Shown here piece after piece: positions 24,461 to 36,200 of a stretch of DNA of 64,000 nucleotides; the first letter of the stretch is position 1; every line of letters begins with the position of its first letter. Source of the stretch: Prorocentrum cordatum (lineage: Eukaryota > Sar > Dinophyceae > Prorocentrales > Prorocentraceae); the NCBI GenBank assembly GCA_963575745.1, contig CAUYUJ010016059.1:912849-976848 (forward strand), written 5' to 3'. The notes beneath the pieces were generated by a model that did not search any database, had not been told where the DNA came from, and was given only the letters and a program-made list of their open reading frames with translations. Made by a program: the position numbers and the translations under genes.

Positions 24461-24829
24461 GTTCGGAGGATCGATGCTTTGAGCTTGCACCACTGGCCTA
24501 GAGCCCGCCAACGGGGGGAATTCCGCCATCTTGCAACCTGGCGCGTTGAGGCGTGGTAGAGTGCCGAGTGCTACGATGGTGGCATTGGACAAGGAGCCCT
24601 TTGGTAAAGAATCCAGGGTCTGGAAGCCGGTGGACTTCCGATCGTGGATTGGCCATGGATATCACCGCCGCGCTCAGCAGATAAGGAACCCGTCAGGGTC
24701 TGAAGCCTCCTGGGCACATTCCTTAGCCAACGCCCCCACCGTATCTGGCAGGGCCTTCCTAGTCTGCAAAGAGCCACCCCCTCTTGTCGCGCTTCGCTGT
24801 GTGCACCGGCCCTCTCTCCCGACTCTCCC
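24461..24829. other. No gene recognised
   Basis: Unique-looking sequence without a motif-bearing frame. Confidence 0.4.
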
Positions 24830-25390
24830 TGGGCCGCCCGACGCCTCCCCGGGGCTCTCCCGAGCTCTCCGAGGCTCCCAGGGCCGCCCAGGAGGGCCGC
24901 CAAGGCCAGCAAGATGGCTCAAAACACCGCCTCTGGAGGCGCCCAGCCGGCCCCAAGGAAAGCCCAAGGAGAGTCAGTCCCCCAGATGCCCCAAGGCACC
25001 CCCAGGGCGCCCTCCGAGAGGGCCCCGAGCGGCCAAAACAGTGATGCCCCAGTTCTCCACTGCCTTTCGCTTCCCACGCTCCTCGAGGTCCAAGCTCGCC
25101 CCCGTCCCCCCCTCCAGTCCCCGAGGGTCCACAGGGGCCCACCCGAAAGCCCAAGGGGGCCCCAGGTCGGATCAGGGCGGCCCCAGGGAAAGCCCCAAGC
25201 TGGTCCAAGAGGGCCCCTAGAAGAGGGCTCACGAGGGGCCCCAGAGACTCCACGGACGGCCGAGAGAGCCCCAGGGCGACCCAAGCGGTCCCGAAGACGA
25301 CCCAAGAGAGCCCCAAGGGGCCCCCAATACTGCCCCGCGGGAGCCCAAGAGAGCCCCCAGACGGCCCAAAGAGTCCCGATGGAAGCTCTT
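24830..25390. repeat. GGCCCCAAGAGAGCCC-style dispersed repeat
   Basis: Alternating ggccccaag/agagccccaag units like those at 18955-19640, ending at agctcttcagcacgtgg. Long Pro/Gly/Arg-rich frames on both strands are compositional. Confidence 0.6.
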
Positions 25391-25920
25391 CAGCACGTGG
25401 AGGCGAGGAGTGCCACATGCAGCGGCCTCCCGAGCTGTGCCCGAAGGGGTCGCCACATAGAGTGCGTCGCTGGCACGACAGCGGATCTGCCGCCGGCACC
25501 TGGGAACTCCAGGAAGGGCCTGGCGGACCAGCAGGAGGTTCCACACGAGCAGCATGATGGGCCTGTTTTCCTCCTCCACCACCACGATGAGTTCGAGGGG
25601 AGAAGGAGGAAGACAACGAGGAGGACGAAGAGGAGGTGGAGAAGAAGGGGGATCCCCTCCCCCTCCAACATATGGTGGTGGTGGTGGTGGTGGAAAACAG
25701 GTTCATCACAGCAGGGAGACCCACACGTTGGCATGGGAGGGCCAAAGGTAAATCAAGTGGGGCCCCAAAAGGTTGGAGGGGCGCTCGCCAAAAGACGGGA
25801 TGTCCCTTTGGCGGCCAGGTGGTGGAGAAACAGGGAGTAGGAGGCGGATGACGCCGACGAGGATGGCGACGATGTGGCTTCTTTAAGCCTGGGAAACGGG
25901 GGCTGGCGGCAGTAGCCGAA
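25391..25920. other. No gene recognised; small GGT run
   Basis: Contains a GTG/GGT run at 25672-25692 and purine-rich AGGAGGA sequence (25595-25660). No supported frame. Its right end abuts the P450 stop codon. Confidence 0.5.
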
Positions 25921-25924
25921 GGCC

Positions 25925-28194
25925 TTAAGATACGCCCTGCAGCTGCGGAGGCAAGTCCAGCCAATCCCTGCTCAGCGTGTCCGCGGTGACGGTGCGGCAG
26001 GTGGCAGACTCAGTCCCGAGCATGCCCTGCGCACAGCACACGTCCGAGTTCGGGAAGCATAGGTCGGTGGAGACGAACGTCTCTTTGCCCCACGAGGCGA
26101 TGCTATTCCACGCCTGCGAGGCGCCATCCACGAGCTGCAGGTGCAATGGGGCCTTTGCCTTGCACGTCGTCGCCCCGCCCGCCGTCGGCCTCTGGACCGA
26201 ACACCCGTACGGAGAGGCAATGTTCTGGACCACAGCTGTCATGGCCGTGCAGCGGCGCACCAGCAGCGCGAAGCTCGCGCTGGCCTGCTCAGCCCGCTGG
26301 CAGACGCACGACGCCTTCTCCTGGGCTGAGCCCCTGCCCTGGCACGCCTTCGTGGCATCCACCGCATCGGTATCCTTCTGCTGTGGCGCGTACGGCGGAG
26401 GTGTGTAGTCGGGCGCTGGGCACATGCCGTCTGCCGCCGCGGAGCCTACGTCCACGGACGGCGTGTGGTAGCCAATGCCGTAGCCGAAGGCTAGAGTGTA
26501 GCCTGGGCATTCCACATTCCCCGGGTACGCCTTGCAGCATACCGACCTGTGGCCCCCGACATTGTGGCTCTCCTTGGCATGGCCCACCAGGATGTCCTCA
26601 GTGCTACAGGTGCTGTACTTGCAGCAGCACGGTGAGCGATCGCAGAGCTTCGCCTTGCAGTATTCATATTTATGCGGCGCCCACCAGCTGTATTCACTAG
26701 TGGTGGCGCACCATCCATCCCCAAAGATACTGTCCTGGGTAGTGCACCCATGGATGGTGTTGCCGTTGTATGTCCACGTGGCATGACAGTTGGAGGGAGC
26801 TTCCCAGCATGTGTGGTCCGACTTTGTCAAAGTGTACGAATCCGTCATGTAGGCATTGACGCTGATCGCGGGGTTGGTCGCATACCAACGCCCGGTGCTG
26901 GAAAATTCCTCAATGAAAGACTCGACGATGGCAACGGCTAGCTGCTTGCCTGGGCAGACGTGCTCGTGCGGACCAAGGCCCCCATTGGCGCTCGGCGCAT
27001 GCGTTGCAAAGTCCGCGAAGCCGGTGAATTTCGTTGCATACTCACTCATATCTCGGAACTTGAAGGTTGCAGGGTCCGGCCATACGTCCGCGTCTCTCAA
27101 GGCGTTCGAGACGCTGAGCACGACATGCTTCCAATCGCCGTTACCGTCCTTCTCCCAGTACGGGAAGGCTCCCACCGGAGGGTACAGGCGCAACGTTTCC
27201 CAGACGACCTTGGGAATATTCGCCGCATTGAGTTCCAGCTCCTTAAGCACAGGCCACTTGGTCGCCTCCCTCATGTGCGTCAGCGCCAGGACGTATTGAA
27301 TCACCGTGGGCACCGCAATTCCGCCAGCGAACTGCAGCGCGTCCAAGAACGCTGAGGCGATCTGGTCCAACTCTCCGAAAGTGAAGCTCCGGGACGGGAA
27401 CTTGGCTTGGATGGCGCCACGGTATTTCGCCAAGATGGCACTGCGCCTGCTCAGCGTTTCTGGGATGCCGAGGACCCTCTGTAGCGGGCCACTCCTCGCA
27501 ACTTCCTCTGGGAAGGGAACTGGCAAGATGACCTTGCCCATGTAGTCCGCGAAATCCTGCGCCTCGGCATCGGTTAGATCGATGTTCATGTGGACCTTAT
27601 GCAAGATTTTCGTCACAAACCACTTGAAGTCTGAGCTTTCGATCACATAGCGCCCGGTCAACCAAGTTTTCGCCTGCGTTTTGAGCCAATTGCGATTCCA
27701 ACAAGTGGACCCGTCGCACGAGCCCGTACCCTCGGCATGGTCGAGCACCTGAGCGAGAAACGGCCGCACGAATGCATGGTTATCAAAATTGGACCCAAGG
27801 AAGATTGTCTTCTCGCCGCCGGGTGCGTTTGGCCACACCGCTCCATTCTGAATCTGGATACCAAGCTCGTTTTGTCGCTGGGCTGTCTTGGCGACAAACT
27901 TATTCCCAACAGACGCGAGCCTGTCCTTAACATCCTGCCAACCCATGTACAAGGTTGTATTCGGGCCTGGGCCGTGCTTCACCTTGGCCGAAGGCCCGGC
28001 GGGCAAATTTTCGAACCATTGACGCATCGCCTCGTTGCCGGTGAGGCCCGCGATCAGGAACGTCCCCATGGACCTGTAGTAGTTCTCATCCGCCACCGTG
28101 CCCCGTGTCACGTCCAGGCGCAGCATAATGACACTGACTGTCTGGTAGGACCCCAGCAAGACTTCAAAGGGCTCCCTTCCCTCCAGGATGACTG
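25925..28194 (-). CDS. CYP74-like cytochrome P450 fused to a fibronectin-II-like and Cys-rich C-terminus
   Basis: CYP74 enzymes act on lipoxygenase-made fatty-acid hydroperoxides without needing O2 or a reductase. One uninterrupted frame gives 744 residues counting from 28159, with 10-12 more in frame upstream to a probable acceptor near 28194; an earlier exon with the start is expected. Seen: helix-I-like LQFAGGIAVPTVIQYV (275-290), resembling the CYP74 FGG region and lacking the usual O2-binding Thr; ExxR as E321-R324 (WETLRLYPPV); heme Cys402 in HVCPGKQLA. Residues 458-501 hold a fibronectin-II-like module (C458, C472, W483-C484, C501, with WTYNG). Residues 501-744 are Cys-rich with a Pro-rich linker (580-595). 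The P450 call is firm and the CYP74 subclass is moderate. The fusion is unusual because FN2 modules normally sit outside the cell. Same strand as the lipoxygenase gene. Confidence 0.75.
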
Positions 28195-28195
28195 A

Positions 28196-28430
28196 ACGTC
28201 GAATCGAGAAATAGGATCAGATCGGCATGTGCGTCGAATCGGGCTGCATCGGCTCGGAGTCGCACTCGAATCGGATCAGCCTCGCCTGGACGGTCAGCAA
28301 CGCCATGCCAGCATTGGGCAGCATCTGATCACTGGAAGATCGAAATCGAGTCGGATCGAGACGGCCGAAATCGATATCAGATCGGACCGATCGAAAGGGG
28401 CCCTGCCTTTCTCATCACACTCCGTGCGTG
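28196..28430. repeat. GATCGGA/GAATCG-rich stretch
   Basis: gaatcgg, gatcgga and tcgaatc motifs recur at irregular spacing upstream of the P450 exon. This is low-complexity intronic or upstream sequence; no gene. Confidence 0.5.
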
Positions 28431-28434
28431 CACA

Positions 28435-28950
28435 CACCCCGCCTCTCCCAAGCCTCCCCCCCCGGCGGCCCGACGCCGCACCGGGGCTCCCCAAGTCCTC
28501 CGAGGCTGGCAAGATGGCCCAAGTCGGACCACCCATGCAAACCCCAGGTGGCCCGACGTCTCGCTCCCAAGAAGGCCCCAAGAGGGACCAAAGAGGCACC
28601 AGTGGGCACCAGAGAGAAGGCCAAGAGGCCTTCCAGGAAAGCAAGCATCACTCAAGCACCCGACGGAGGAATTCCCAAGGTGCTTCCCGGGCCTCTTCGG
28701 GTGGAAATGATTCCAAGGAGGGCCCTTTGAAGAGCCTAAAAGGAAGCCAGATGTGCCCAAGGAGGACCCAAGCAAGAAAATCGAGGCTTGCCCATGAGAG
28801 GTCTACGGGCCAACCGAAGACAACCGCGCGACGGATCAGAACGGGACAACTCAACTCGCCCTACTCCTCCTCCTCCTCCTCCTCCTCCTCCTCCGCCTCC
28901 TCATCCTCCATCTTCTCCTCCTCCTCCTCCCTCGCCTTCCGCCTCCTCCA
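28435..28950. repeat. GGCCCCAAGAGG-style repeat plus (CTC)n tract
   Basis: Units such as ggccccaagagggacc (28520-28800) end in gacggatcagaacggg and a CTC run (28862-28935). The pairing of this repeat style with a pyrimidine tract recurs at 50395-50665. Confidence 0.6.
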
Positions 28951-29084
28951 CATTTCCCCTCTCCTCCTCCATTCCTTTTCCATATACTTAACTTCTCCCT
29001 GTCGCACCCCGAGTCCAGTTTTTAGGGCGGGCCGGGCGTTCCGCCTGAGACGTCCTCACCATCTATGATCCAGAAGCTTGAACA

Positions 29085-29400
29085 TTGACAACAGCTTCCA
29101 AGATGGAGGACGGGTGGTTTTCAAACTGTGGCTCTCGACTTTGCGCCGCGCGCATTCGTCTTCAACATTTGCAAGGCCTTCACGGATTGAGGGAGGGTCG
29201 TCTTCAAACTGTGGCTCTCGTCTGAGCGCCGCGTACATTCGTTTTCAACATGTGCAAGAGCTTCACGGATTTAGGGCGGGTCATTTTCAAAATGTGGTTC
29301 TCGCCTGAGCGGCGCGTGCTTTGGCTTTAGAACATTTGCAAGAATTGTACGGATTGAGGGCGGGTCGTTTCCAAACTGTGGCCCCCGCCTTCCTTACATG
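29085..29400 (+). repeat. ~84-bp tandem repeat, four units
   Basis: The core ttcaaactgtggctctcg recurs near 29119, 29202, 29286 and 29369 (spacing 83-84 bp), followed by gcgccgcgcrcattcg and acatttgcaag blocks. Another partial unit lies at 29650-29735. Confidence 0.75.
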
Positions 29401-29504
29401 GTCATGAAGTCCCAGACGAGGGCGCAGTGCTTGACAGCTCGATTAGAGAAAAAACAGCAAACAACCAACACACACTACACACAAACACCACGCACAATTT
29501 TCCA

Positions 29505-29650
29505 AACATCGAAAACTATATACATATCTATATTTATAAACATATGTATGTACATATAATCATGTATATAAACATTTATATGTATTGAGGGCGGGCGGTA
29601 TATGTATATGTGTATATATACATATCTATACATATGTGTATGTATATGTG
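29505..29650. repeat. TATA/CATA-rich microsatellite inside the 84-bp array
   Basis: Alternating tatatacatat and tatgtatatg sequence, flanked by array fragments (a tattgagggcggg piece sits inside it). This looks like microsatellite growth within one repeat unit. Confidence 0.75.
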
Positions 29651-29787
29651 GCTCTCCTCTTAGCGCCGCGCACATCCGTGTCTCGCTTCAGTGCCACGCA
29701 CATTCGTATTGAACATGTGCAAGGGCTTCGCAGATTTCAATTATCCGCGTAGCAGAAATACAGTTTTCCATCGCGGCACCGATTGAT

Positions 29788-31016
29788 TCAACCACGTTGC
29801 CTGCAACACGCGCTGGCCAGGGCGGACAAATCCTGCCCCCACAGACAGACAGACGCAAACAACAATTGTTTTAACCGTGAAACGTAAGACATCAACGAAA
29901 GAAAGCAAGCTGGTGCAGGCCCCAGAGTCTGCGACACGCTTGATGTCTCCTCGCTTGAACTCGGAGGCGCGCTTCGAAATGCTGCTCTGGGCTCCCAAGG
30001 GGATGGAGGCAGAAGGCGTGGTGGAAACGAAGGAAAGCATCGCATAACATCGCAACGAGCAGGCACCGGTCGGGTCCCACCCCATGAAAAAAGGAGGTAG
30101 GAGGCCATCCGGGGCGCACCCTCAGAAGACCTCGGGGTCCACGTCCCCATCCAAGAATTCAAAAAAAACCGAAGACGAAGACAATACCGGCAGTGTTTCA
30201 GGTCATCTAGATCGTAAGTCTCGGAGCAGCAACCCATCATACAACCTCTGGGGGCAGAATGAAACCGGGCGCTCGTGCAAACGCATCTGGTCAACATGCG
30301 GAGGATAGCTCGTGGAAGGTACATGTTGGTGCGCGCCGCCACAGGCTTGATGCATCTGAGAACCCGCGCAAGATCCACGAAACGTACCCCAGGAAGCCAG
30401 TTCCGCACCCGTCGAAGAAGGGCCATCACAAGGGAGACTGCGGGAAGATAAAAACGCGTAGCTTCTCCATATATTGTTTTTGCACATCCGCTCTTTCGAA
30501 TTGGATACTCAAGTTCTTCGCGGCGATCCAATCTTGAAGCTCGAAAAACTTAATCATGACTGAGATAGGAACACGGCCGCATACACGGCGAGTCTGGCAC
30601 CAATCATCGTCTTCAGATATCGCAGTGTACTGGTCACGTAAACTGGGGAGTTCGTCGCATCGGGCAAAGAACCTCGCGCGAGTCGCCGCGAAAACGAATG
30701 ACAAACACGGGTACCCCATCGGAATGCCAAGGGGCGAGAGATGCGTGCAAATGGTGTAGGACAGCGCATTGTTCGGGCCCGCCGTGAGCAACTGCACACA
30801 ACAACTATACGAGCGGAGGAGTTCATCGGATGGCGGGTAAAGCTGGGGAACAAAATGACGGATTGAGACGCAGAACGTGCGAAAAACATGATAATCGACT
30901 GAGCAAGGCCAAGCCCAAGTTCCCTGATCTCCCTGGTGCGTTTCATCAGTCAATTCACGCTTGTGAGCAATTGAATCGACCCCGACGCCGAACGACGTGG
31001 ACGACTCTTCGAGCAT
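29788..31016 (-). pseudogene. 3' part of a LINE, minus strand (fragment)
   Basis: Two overlapping minus-strand frames (31016-30426 and 30531-29788) read through LINE-like C-terminal sequence. The second holds GCCSETYDLDDLKHCRYC, a Cys/His cluster like the zinc-binding motif near the C-terminus of many LINE polyproteins. No RT catalytic motif is visible, so this is a truncated 3' fragment. It lies head-to-head with, and slightly overlaps, the plus-strand LINE beginning near 30997. Confidence 0.4.
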
Positions 31017-31764
31017 CCCCTCTCATTCACCGATAGGTGTACAAAAGCGCATTCAAGACATCGAGGAGCAGCTCCGCAAGATTACGGTGCCACCGCCAGT
31101 TCTATCAACTGCTGGCTCTACCTCGTCCGTGCTATCTACTGGGTCCTCGCTTCTGCGGGCGGGCTCTCGCCTCTCCGCCCTCGAACGTGCACGCAGGGTT
31201 GTCATTGTTGGTTTTACTCAGAAGTTGATGCAATCATCGTTAAGGCGTGCTGCAGAGGCTTTCGTGGCCACTGGGATCCCATCTGGCCGCCCCGCCCCGA
31301 CCATCAACGCCTGTGACATGACTAAAAAAGTAACGCTTGACTTTCATAACGGCTCCCAGGCGACGGACTTCCTCTCGAAAATATCTGGCCACCAGCCTCT
31401 TCAGTTTCCAGACCCTGTCTGTCCTGGCCAATACTTTTCGCTCAGAGCCAAACGTGATATGGAGTCTGGCACTTGTCTTCTCTTTCTCGCCATGGGCAAG
31501 GTGAGGGCAGCGATCTCGTCCGCCGTTCGTGGACTTAACAAGGAGACGGGCCCGAATGGGTTCGGAGGGGGCGTCTTTGTGTTGCGTAATCCAGAAGATC
31601 TGGTTCTGGTGTGTCACCTTGCTCTTGTCTCTGACGCCACTCGCCCTCAGGTCAGCATTACGCTGTGCACAGAGCATGTTGCAGAGTTTCATGCGGTCCT
31701 CTCACCATTGGTCGAGCCTCTTACGCAAGGTGTTGAGCATTTGAACGAAGGAGCTCCCTGTTGA
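30997..31764 (+). CDS. LINE-1 copy (interrupted): ORF1-like protein
   Basis: A 255-residue plus-strand frame immediately precedes an AP-endonuclease region. The N-terminal ~25-70 residues are Ser/Pro/Gln-rich and the rest is mixed with no zinc knuckle (for example VTLDFHNGSQATDFLSKISG). Position and spacing suggest the ORF1 or N-terminal domain of the LINE. The initiating Met is not certain because sequence from the minus-strand fragment runs up to it. Confidence 0.5.
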   Translation: MDDSSSIPSHSPIGVQKRIQDIEEQLRKITVPPPVLSTAGSTSSVLSTGSSLLRAGSRLSALERARRVVIVGFTQKLMQSSLRRAAEAFVATGIPSGRPAPTINACDMTKKVTLDFHNGSQATDFLSKISGHQPLQFPDPVCPGQYFSLRAKRDMESGTCLLFLAMGKVRAAISSAVRGLNKETGPNGFGGGVFVLRNPEDLVLVCHLALVSDATRPQVSITLCTEHVAEFHAVLSPLVEPLTQGVEHLNEGAPC

Positions 31765-31989
31765 GCGGTTCCCTGAAGAGCACGTGGCTGCGGGTGCTGC
31801 CTCCTCTCGCATGGTCTCACCGTGCGCCGAAGCAGCGAGCGCGTGCTCTCCCGTTCTGCTTCGTCTCTCTGCTTGCCTCTTTTCGAATATGCACGCTTCG
31901 CATCTGCAGATATGCCTTTGGCTGCGGGTGTTGCCTCTTCTCGGCGAATTTCGTCGAATTCGAATGCAACGAGCCAGGCCTCTGTTAAG

Positions 31990-33373
31990 GCTGTCGGGTC
32001 CCGGCCCTTCCTCCCCCCCCCTCAAGATCGGATCATGGAATGCTCGCGCTCTCTTTGCTGCTGCACGGAGTCAAAGCGCGAACGCGCCAATTCGATATAC
32101 CATATTTCTCAAGTACGCTCAGGATCTTGATATCTTTTGCGCGCAGATATGTCATGGACAGATTGCGGACATTACGGAACTTAATAAATACGTGGTTATG
32201 ATATCGGTCATTCCCTGATCTCCGACGCTATCAACGCTGGTGGTGTCCTCACTTGTGTTCATCCTCGTCTTCTCCGTTTCTTTTCATCGTGCGCGCATTC
32301 ACCTGGCATCGAAGGTCATGTTCTCCTTATCCATCTTACTGGCTCTTCGGGCTCATCAACGATTGTGAACGTCCATATGCCCAACGCGAATGGAACGATT
32401 GCTGTATACCGCCGTGCTTTAGGTCTCATATTGCAAGCTCTTCCGTCGAACACCGACTCCATGGCAGTGCTGACTGGTGATTGGAATCCTGCTCTTGCGA
32501 TGGAAGGCCGCTCTCCTGCCGACGGCGCTGAATGGACGAGAGGCGACAAGTCCAATTCGGCACTCTTTGCTCAGCGATGTGGGAAATGGGCGGAGCTTTA
32601 CCTGTTGGAAGACACCAGGAGAGAAGCACGGGATGGTACGATTGCACACACTGCCAGACTGGACCGAGCGTACTGCACGCTCCCTGCCCCGTTGCTCGCC
32701 GACCTCACCATTCGTGGCATGGTTCTTGGTCGTTTACAATATGATATGGTGTCGGATCATCTTCCTGTGGTTATTTGTATCTCCAGGTTTTCGCCTCAAG
32801 AGGCGCCCCGTCGCTTACCTCCGTGGCTTGTCCGGCACGAACTGTTCGGTTCGCTCCTGGACCAAGCGTCTTCGGCCATCCAGGATCTCAGCCCGTGGGA
32901 TAAGCTCGCTCGCCTGAAAGATCTTATGTTCGAAGTGGCGGAGGAGGTTCGCAAGCTTCTTTCGCGTCGCACGGCGGACACGACGGAAATGAAACCTCGT
33001 CGTGCATTTTGAGCACTCCGTGCATGGCGGTCTGGCGGTACTTTTAAGATCGAGGAGGCTATCCGTGCCTATCTCGCCTTGTCCGCGCACTTTCCTGAAG
33101 GGCATCAGCATAATGTTCGCGTTGCTGCTCTCTGCCTACATGTTCAGAATCTACGCCTCACCCTGCTTGCTGAGGAGGAGCGAGAGCTTGATCGTACTAC
33201 CACTCACGTATCTGATGAGACACTAGACAATTCCAAACGGAACACCTCGCGGAAGAGGGACTTATGGTCCAAGATGAAGCGTCGGACCTGGCTCCAGGAG
33301 ACCCTCGACTCCCAGGGAACGCCGGGTGTCTCCACAAAACAGGCGGCGGCTGCACCGTGCTCACTGGAGCAAC
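31990..33373 (+). pseudogene. LINE-1 copy (interrupted): AP endonuclease and linker
   Basis: Endonuclease of the exonuclease-endonuclease-phosphatase fold, which nicks target DNA for LINE insertion. Motifs seen in order: SWNARAL (about 32035), TGDWN (about 32475), LDRAY (about 32660) and SDHLPV (about 32755). The usual catalytic Glu after the first block (LQE-x-H) reads AQICHG, so it seems lost, and there is a frame break near 32215. The linker to RT (33013-33345, with LDSQGTPGVSTKQAAAA) ends where the tyrosine-recombinase element is inserted. The RT half resumes at 48899. Confidence 0.65.
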
Positions 33374-34001
33374 GACCCCGCCCCCACAGTACGGCGCTAG
33401 CGAAAACGCGGCCTGCTGTAAGGCCGCGGGACGTGCCAGCCGCGAAGCGGTCAGGAGCGGGCCCTCAGGAGACGATGATGATGATGCCTGCGCGGCACAC
33501 CTTTTTGCTGCTGCGCTGGCCGCGCGCCCCCGCCGGCGCTCTCGCCGCCAGGCGGACCCCTCCTTCCGCCACGCAAAGCAGGCCTCGCCGCGGCGCCTTG
33601 AGACACCGAGGCAAAGCCCAGGGTGGGCGGGCAAAAGAGGGCCCGGTGGGGCCCTGGGAAGGCTTTGAGCCCCGAAGGCTTGAGCGGGAGAGAGGGGGAG
33701 AGAGAGGAGCAAGCAGAGGCAAGGGCAGGGAGAAAGAGGAACCCAAGCCGACTGGGGAGGGCGGGGTCCAACCGCACAACTAAGACCCCGCCCCCACAGT
33801 ACGGCGCTAGCGAAAACGCGGCCTGCTGCGAGGCCGCGGGACGTGCCAGCCGCGAAGCGGTCAGGAGCGGGCCCTCAGCAGACGATGATGATGATGCCTG
33901 CGCGGCACACCTTTCTGCTGCTGCGCTGGCCGCGCGCTCCCGCCGGCGCTCTCGGCGCCAAGCGGACCGCTCCTTCCGCCACGCAAAGCGGGCCTCGCCG
34001 C
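33374..34001 (-). repeat. B2-A2-B1 terminal repeat block of the Ngaro-like element
   Basis: B copies at 33374-33591 and 33784-34001 (218 bp each, offset 410) share gaccccgcccccacagtacg at the start and cgcaaagcrggcctcgccgc at the end. An A copy lies between at 33661-33774 (ggctttgagccccgaaggct ... gggtccaaccg). A 69-bp segment (33592-33660) separates A2 and B2. Confidence 0.85.
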
Positions 34002-34905
34002 CTTTGTTCTAGCGGTGCTGGCGCACGCTGCCAGTGGCGCTGCACGCTGGTCTGGCGGGCCCTGCACGTCAGCATTGCTGTGCGGGCGCCGTGGTTGGCG
34101 CCATCAAAATTGGGTGCCAGGCTCTGCGGCAGCCGGCACCATCTAGCCTCTATGATGCGCACAGCCGGGCGCAGGCGCCGGCGCGCGCATGGGGCCCAAC
34201 TGGCCCTCCTGCTGGCCGCTCGCCGCCAGGCAGCTGATGCCGGCGTGCACGGCTGTCCTCCGTGAGGTTAGGCCGGGGCTCACGCTGGCGCACTGATTGC
34301 CGGCGGAGCCCGACCTCGGGCCATGGCCCGAACTCGCCGCGGGTGGCGCCTGGCTGATGCCGGCGCCGCGGTGCCCGCCGTGCGCGCTGCGGCCTCGCAG
34401 TTCTCCCGGCCCCCCGCTCCCCCCTAGGCGTTCGGGGCGGGCAGGGTCCGGCCCCTGACAGAGGGGGTTCTCTGGGCCAGCGCTGGTGGGCGGGCCCGTG
34501 CCCGCGCTTGAATTCTGGCGCCGCGGGCTATGCTGAGCTGTCAGGCCGTCAGCTGCCGCGACTTGTGCCGGCTGCAGTGCGCCTGGCACGCCCAGGCTCG
34601 ACGAGATGAGCTGGCGCGCCAGGCGGACCCAGCATGGCCCCAGTTCGGCGATTGCAAAGGGCGCCCACAGTATCCCAAGCACTAGTGGAGCCCGAGGCGG
34701 GCAAGCCCGCGCGCGCCTGACAGCGCGAAAGCATTGGCCAGTGCTGGATGCACGGGCGGGGGATGTCCTGCGGCCGCGCGGCTGACGCGCTGGCGGCGCG
34801 GGTGTTGAGTTGCAGCCTCCAAGCGCGCGCGGCGGTTAGGCCGGCGGCTTGGGCTGGGCGCGCGCCAGGTGTACCTGCACCGGCGGCGCCCGCCGCGGCC
34901 CCTCG
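34002..34905 (-). other. Ngaro-like element, 3' internal region without clear ORF
   Basis: GC-rich sequence between the recombinase and B1. Frames are Ala/Gly/Arg/Pro-rich without motifs, so this is probably an untranslated part of the element. Confidence 0.45.
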
Positions 34906-36200
34906 TCATGGGCTCTCGCGCCTGGCGCCCTCGGCGCCGGCGGCGGCCCTGGCGGGGGCGTTGTCCTTCGCCGGGTTGGTCAGCGAGGAGGTGCCCCTGG
35001 CCATCTTGCTGGAGACGCCCTTCATCGGCTCGTGCAACTCCCACAGGTAGCCGTGGAACGCGTCTGACTGCCAGCGCCCGAACCGGCGCACCCGGGAGAG
35101 GTCTTCGGTCACGTGGTACATCGCGGTCGCTCCGCCGATCCTCAAGGAGCGGCTGCCGACCTCCTCCCTGGAAAGCCCGGCGGCCAGCCCCGCGACCGTC
35201 AGGAAGTGCTGCACCTCGGCCCTGCGAATTGGGGTACCTGACGCCCAACGGAAAATGGGCAACCGTTCTTCGGTGCCCTTTATCCGCTGGGGATGGTGAG
35301 CCTGGAGCCGCTCCATCGCTGCGATCGGGCAGAGCGTCGTGCCGGCGCGGTAGTGGTTCCTCACCGTCCCGACGTTGAGCTGGTCCGTCTTGCTGCCCTT
35401 GATGTAGATCACCATCTCGTCGGCGTCCAGGAAGCTGGGCACGCGTTTGCCGGCCTTTCAGGGCTCTACGTCCTCCCCGCGCAGCGCGCGCTCGAAGGCC
35501 ACGAGCGCCCGTCCTGGAGGAGATACTCTGAGGCCCGCAGGAGGAAGGAGAACGCCGTCACGATCGCCGCCCAGATGACCACTGTGTCCTCCTCGGGGAG
35601 CTTGGCCTCTTGCTGGAGGAAGCCGCGGAGCCACTCGAGCATGGCTGGGGTGACGGGTTTCTTCCGCTTGGTTTCGGGTCCTTGCCAGCGTTTGAGCCCC
35701 GCCAGGGTGCTCCAGAGGCGACCTCTGTGGAGCAGGGGGTCCGAGTAGCCAGCTACCAGGTGAGCGTAGCGCACCGCAAAGAGCTTCTGCTTGATGGTCC
35801 CTTCCGTCCTCCCGACGACCCGCGCGAGGAGGACGGCGAAGTTGATGAGCGCCTCCTCATCGGCTAGGCGCCCCTCGCGGTCGCGCCCTGGGAGCCAAGG
35901 GCTAAGCCCCTGCGCCTGGCGCGCGGCTACCCAGAGCCGCCATCCCCCCTCGTAGCCCGCTCTCGTGCCTTCGCTGAGTTTTTGCAGCATGGCCTCCATC
36001 TTCTGCTGCGCGAACCAAATGGCGTAGCCGGCCCCGCCTGGCTCAGCACGGCCGGCGGGGGCGAGCTCTTTCCCGGGGTTGATGCTCTTCCTCGCGATGC
36101 CCAGCGCCTGCGGCTTCACCAGGTTGGCCGCTGGCATCTCCTTGGCTCGTCGGGGGCTCTTCTTGCTTGTCAAGCTTGACCGCCTCTGCGTCTGGGGCCT
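34906..36200 (-). CDS. Ngaro-like element: tyrosine recombinase
   Basis: Integrates the circular DNA copy by strand exchange. The N-terminal core-binding part (about 36130-35560) has EGTRAGYEGGWRLW and TIKQKLFAVRYAHL. Box A reads TAFSFLLRASEYL (Arg). After a frame change at 35442-35466 come IKGSKTDQ, then SRSLRIGGATAMYH (Arg of box B) and FGRWQSDAFHGYLW, with the likely nucleophile Tyr. The His of the usual HxxR is replaced (SRSLR rather than xHSLR). The frame change lies between box A and the conserved KGSKT block; it may be a real defect or an indel in the sequence. Confidence 0.7.
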
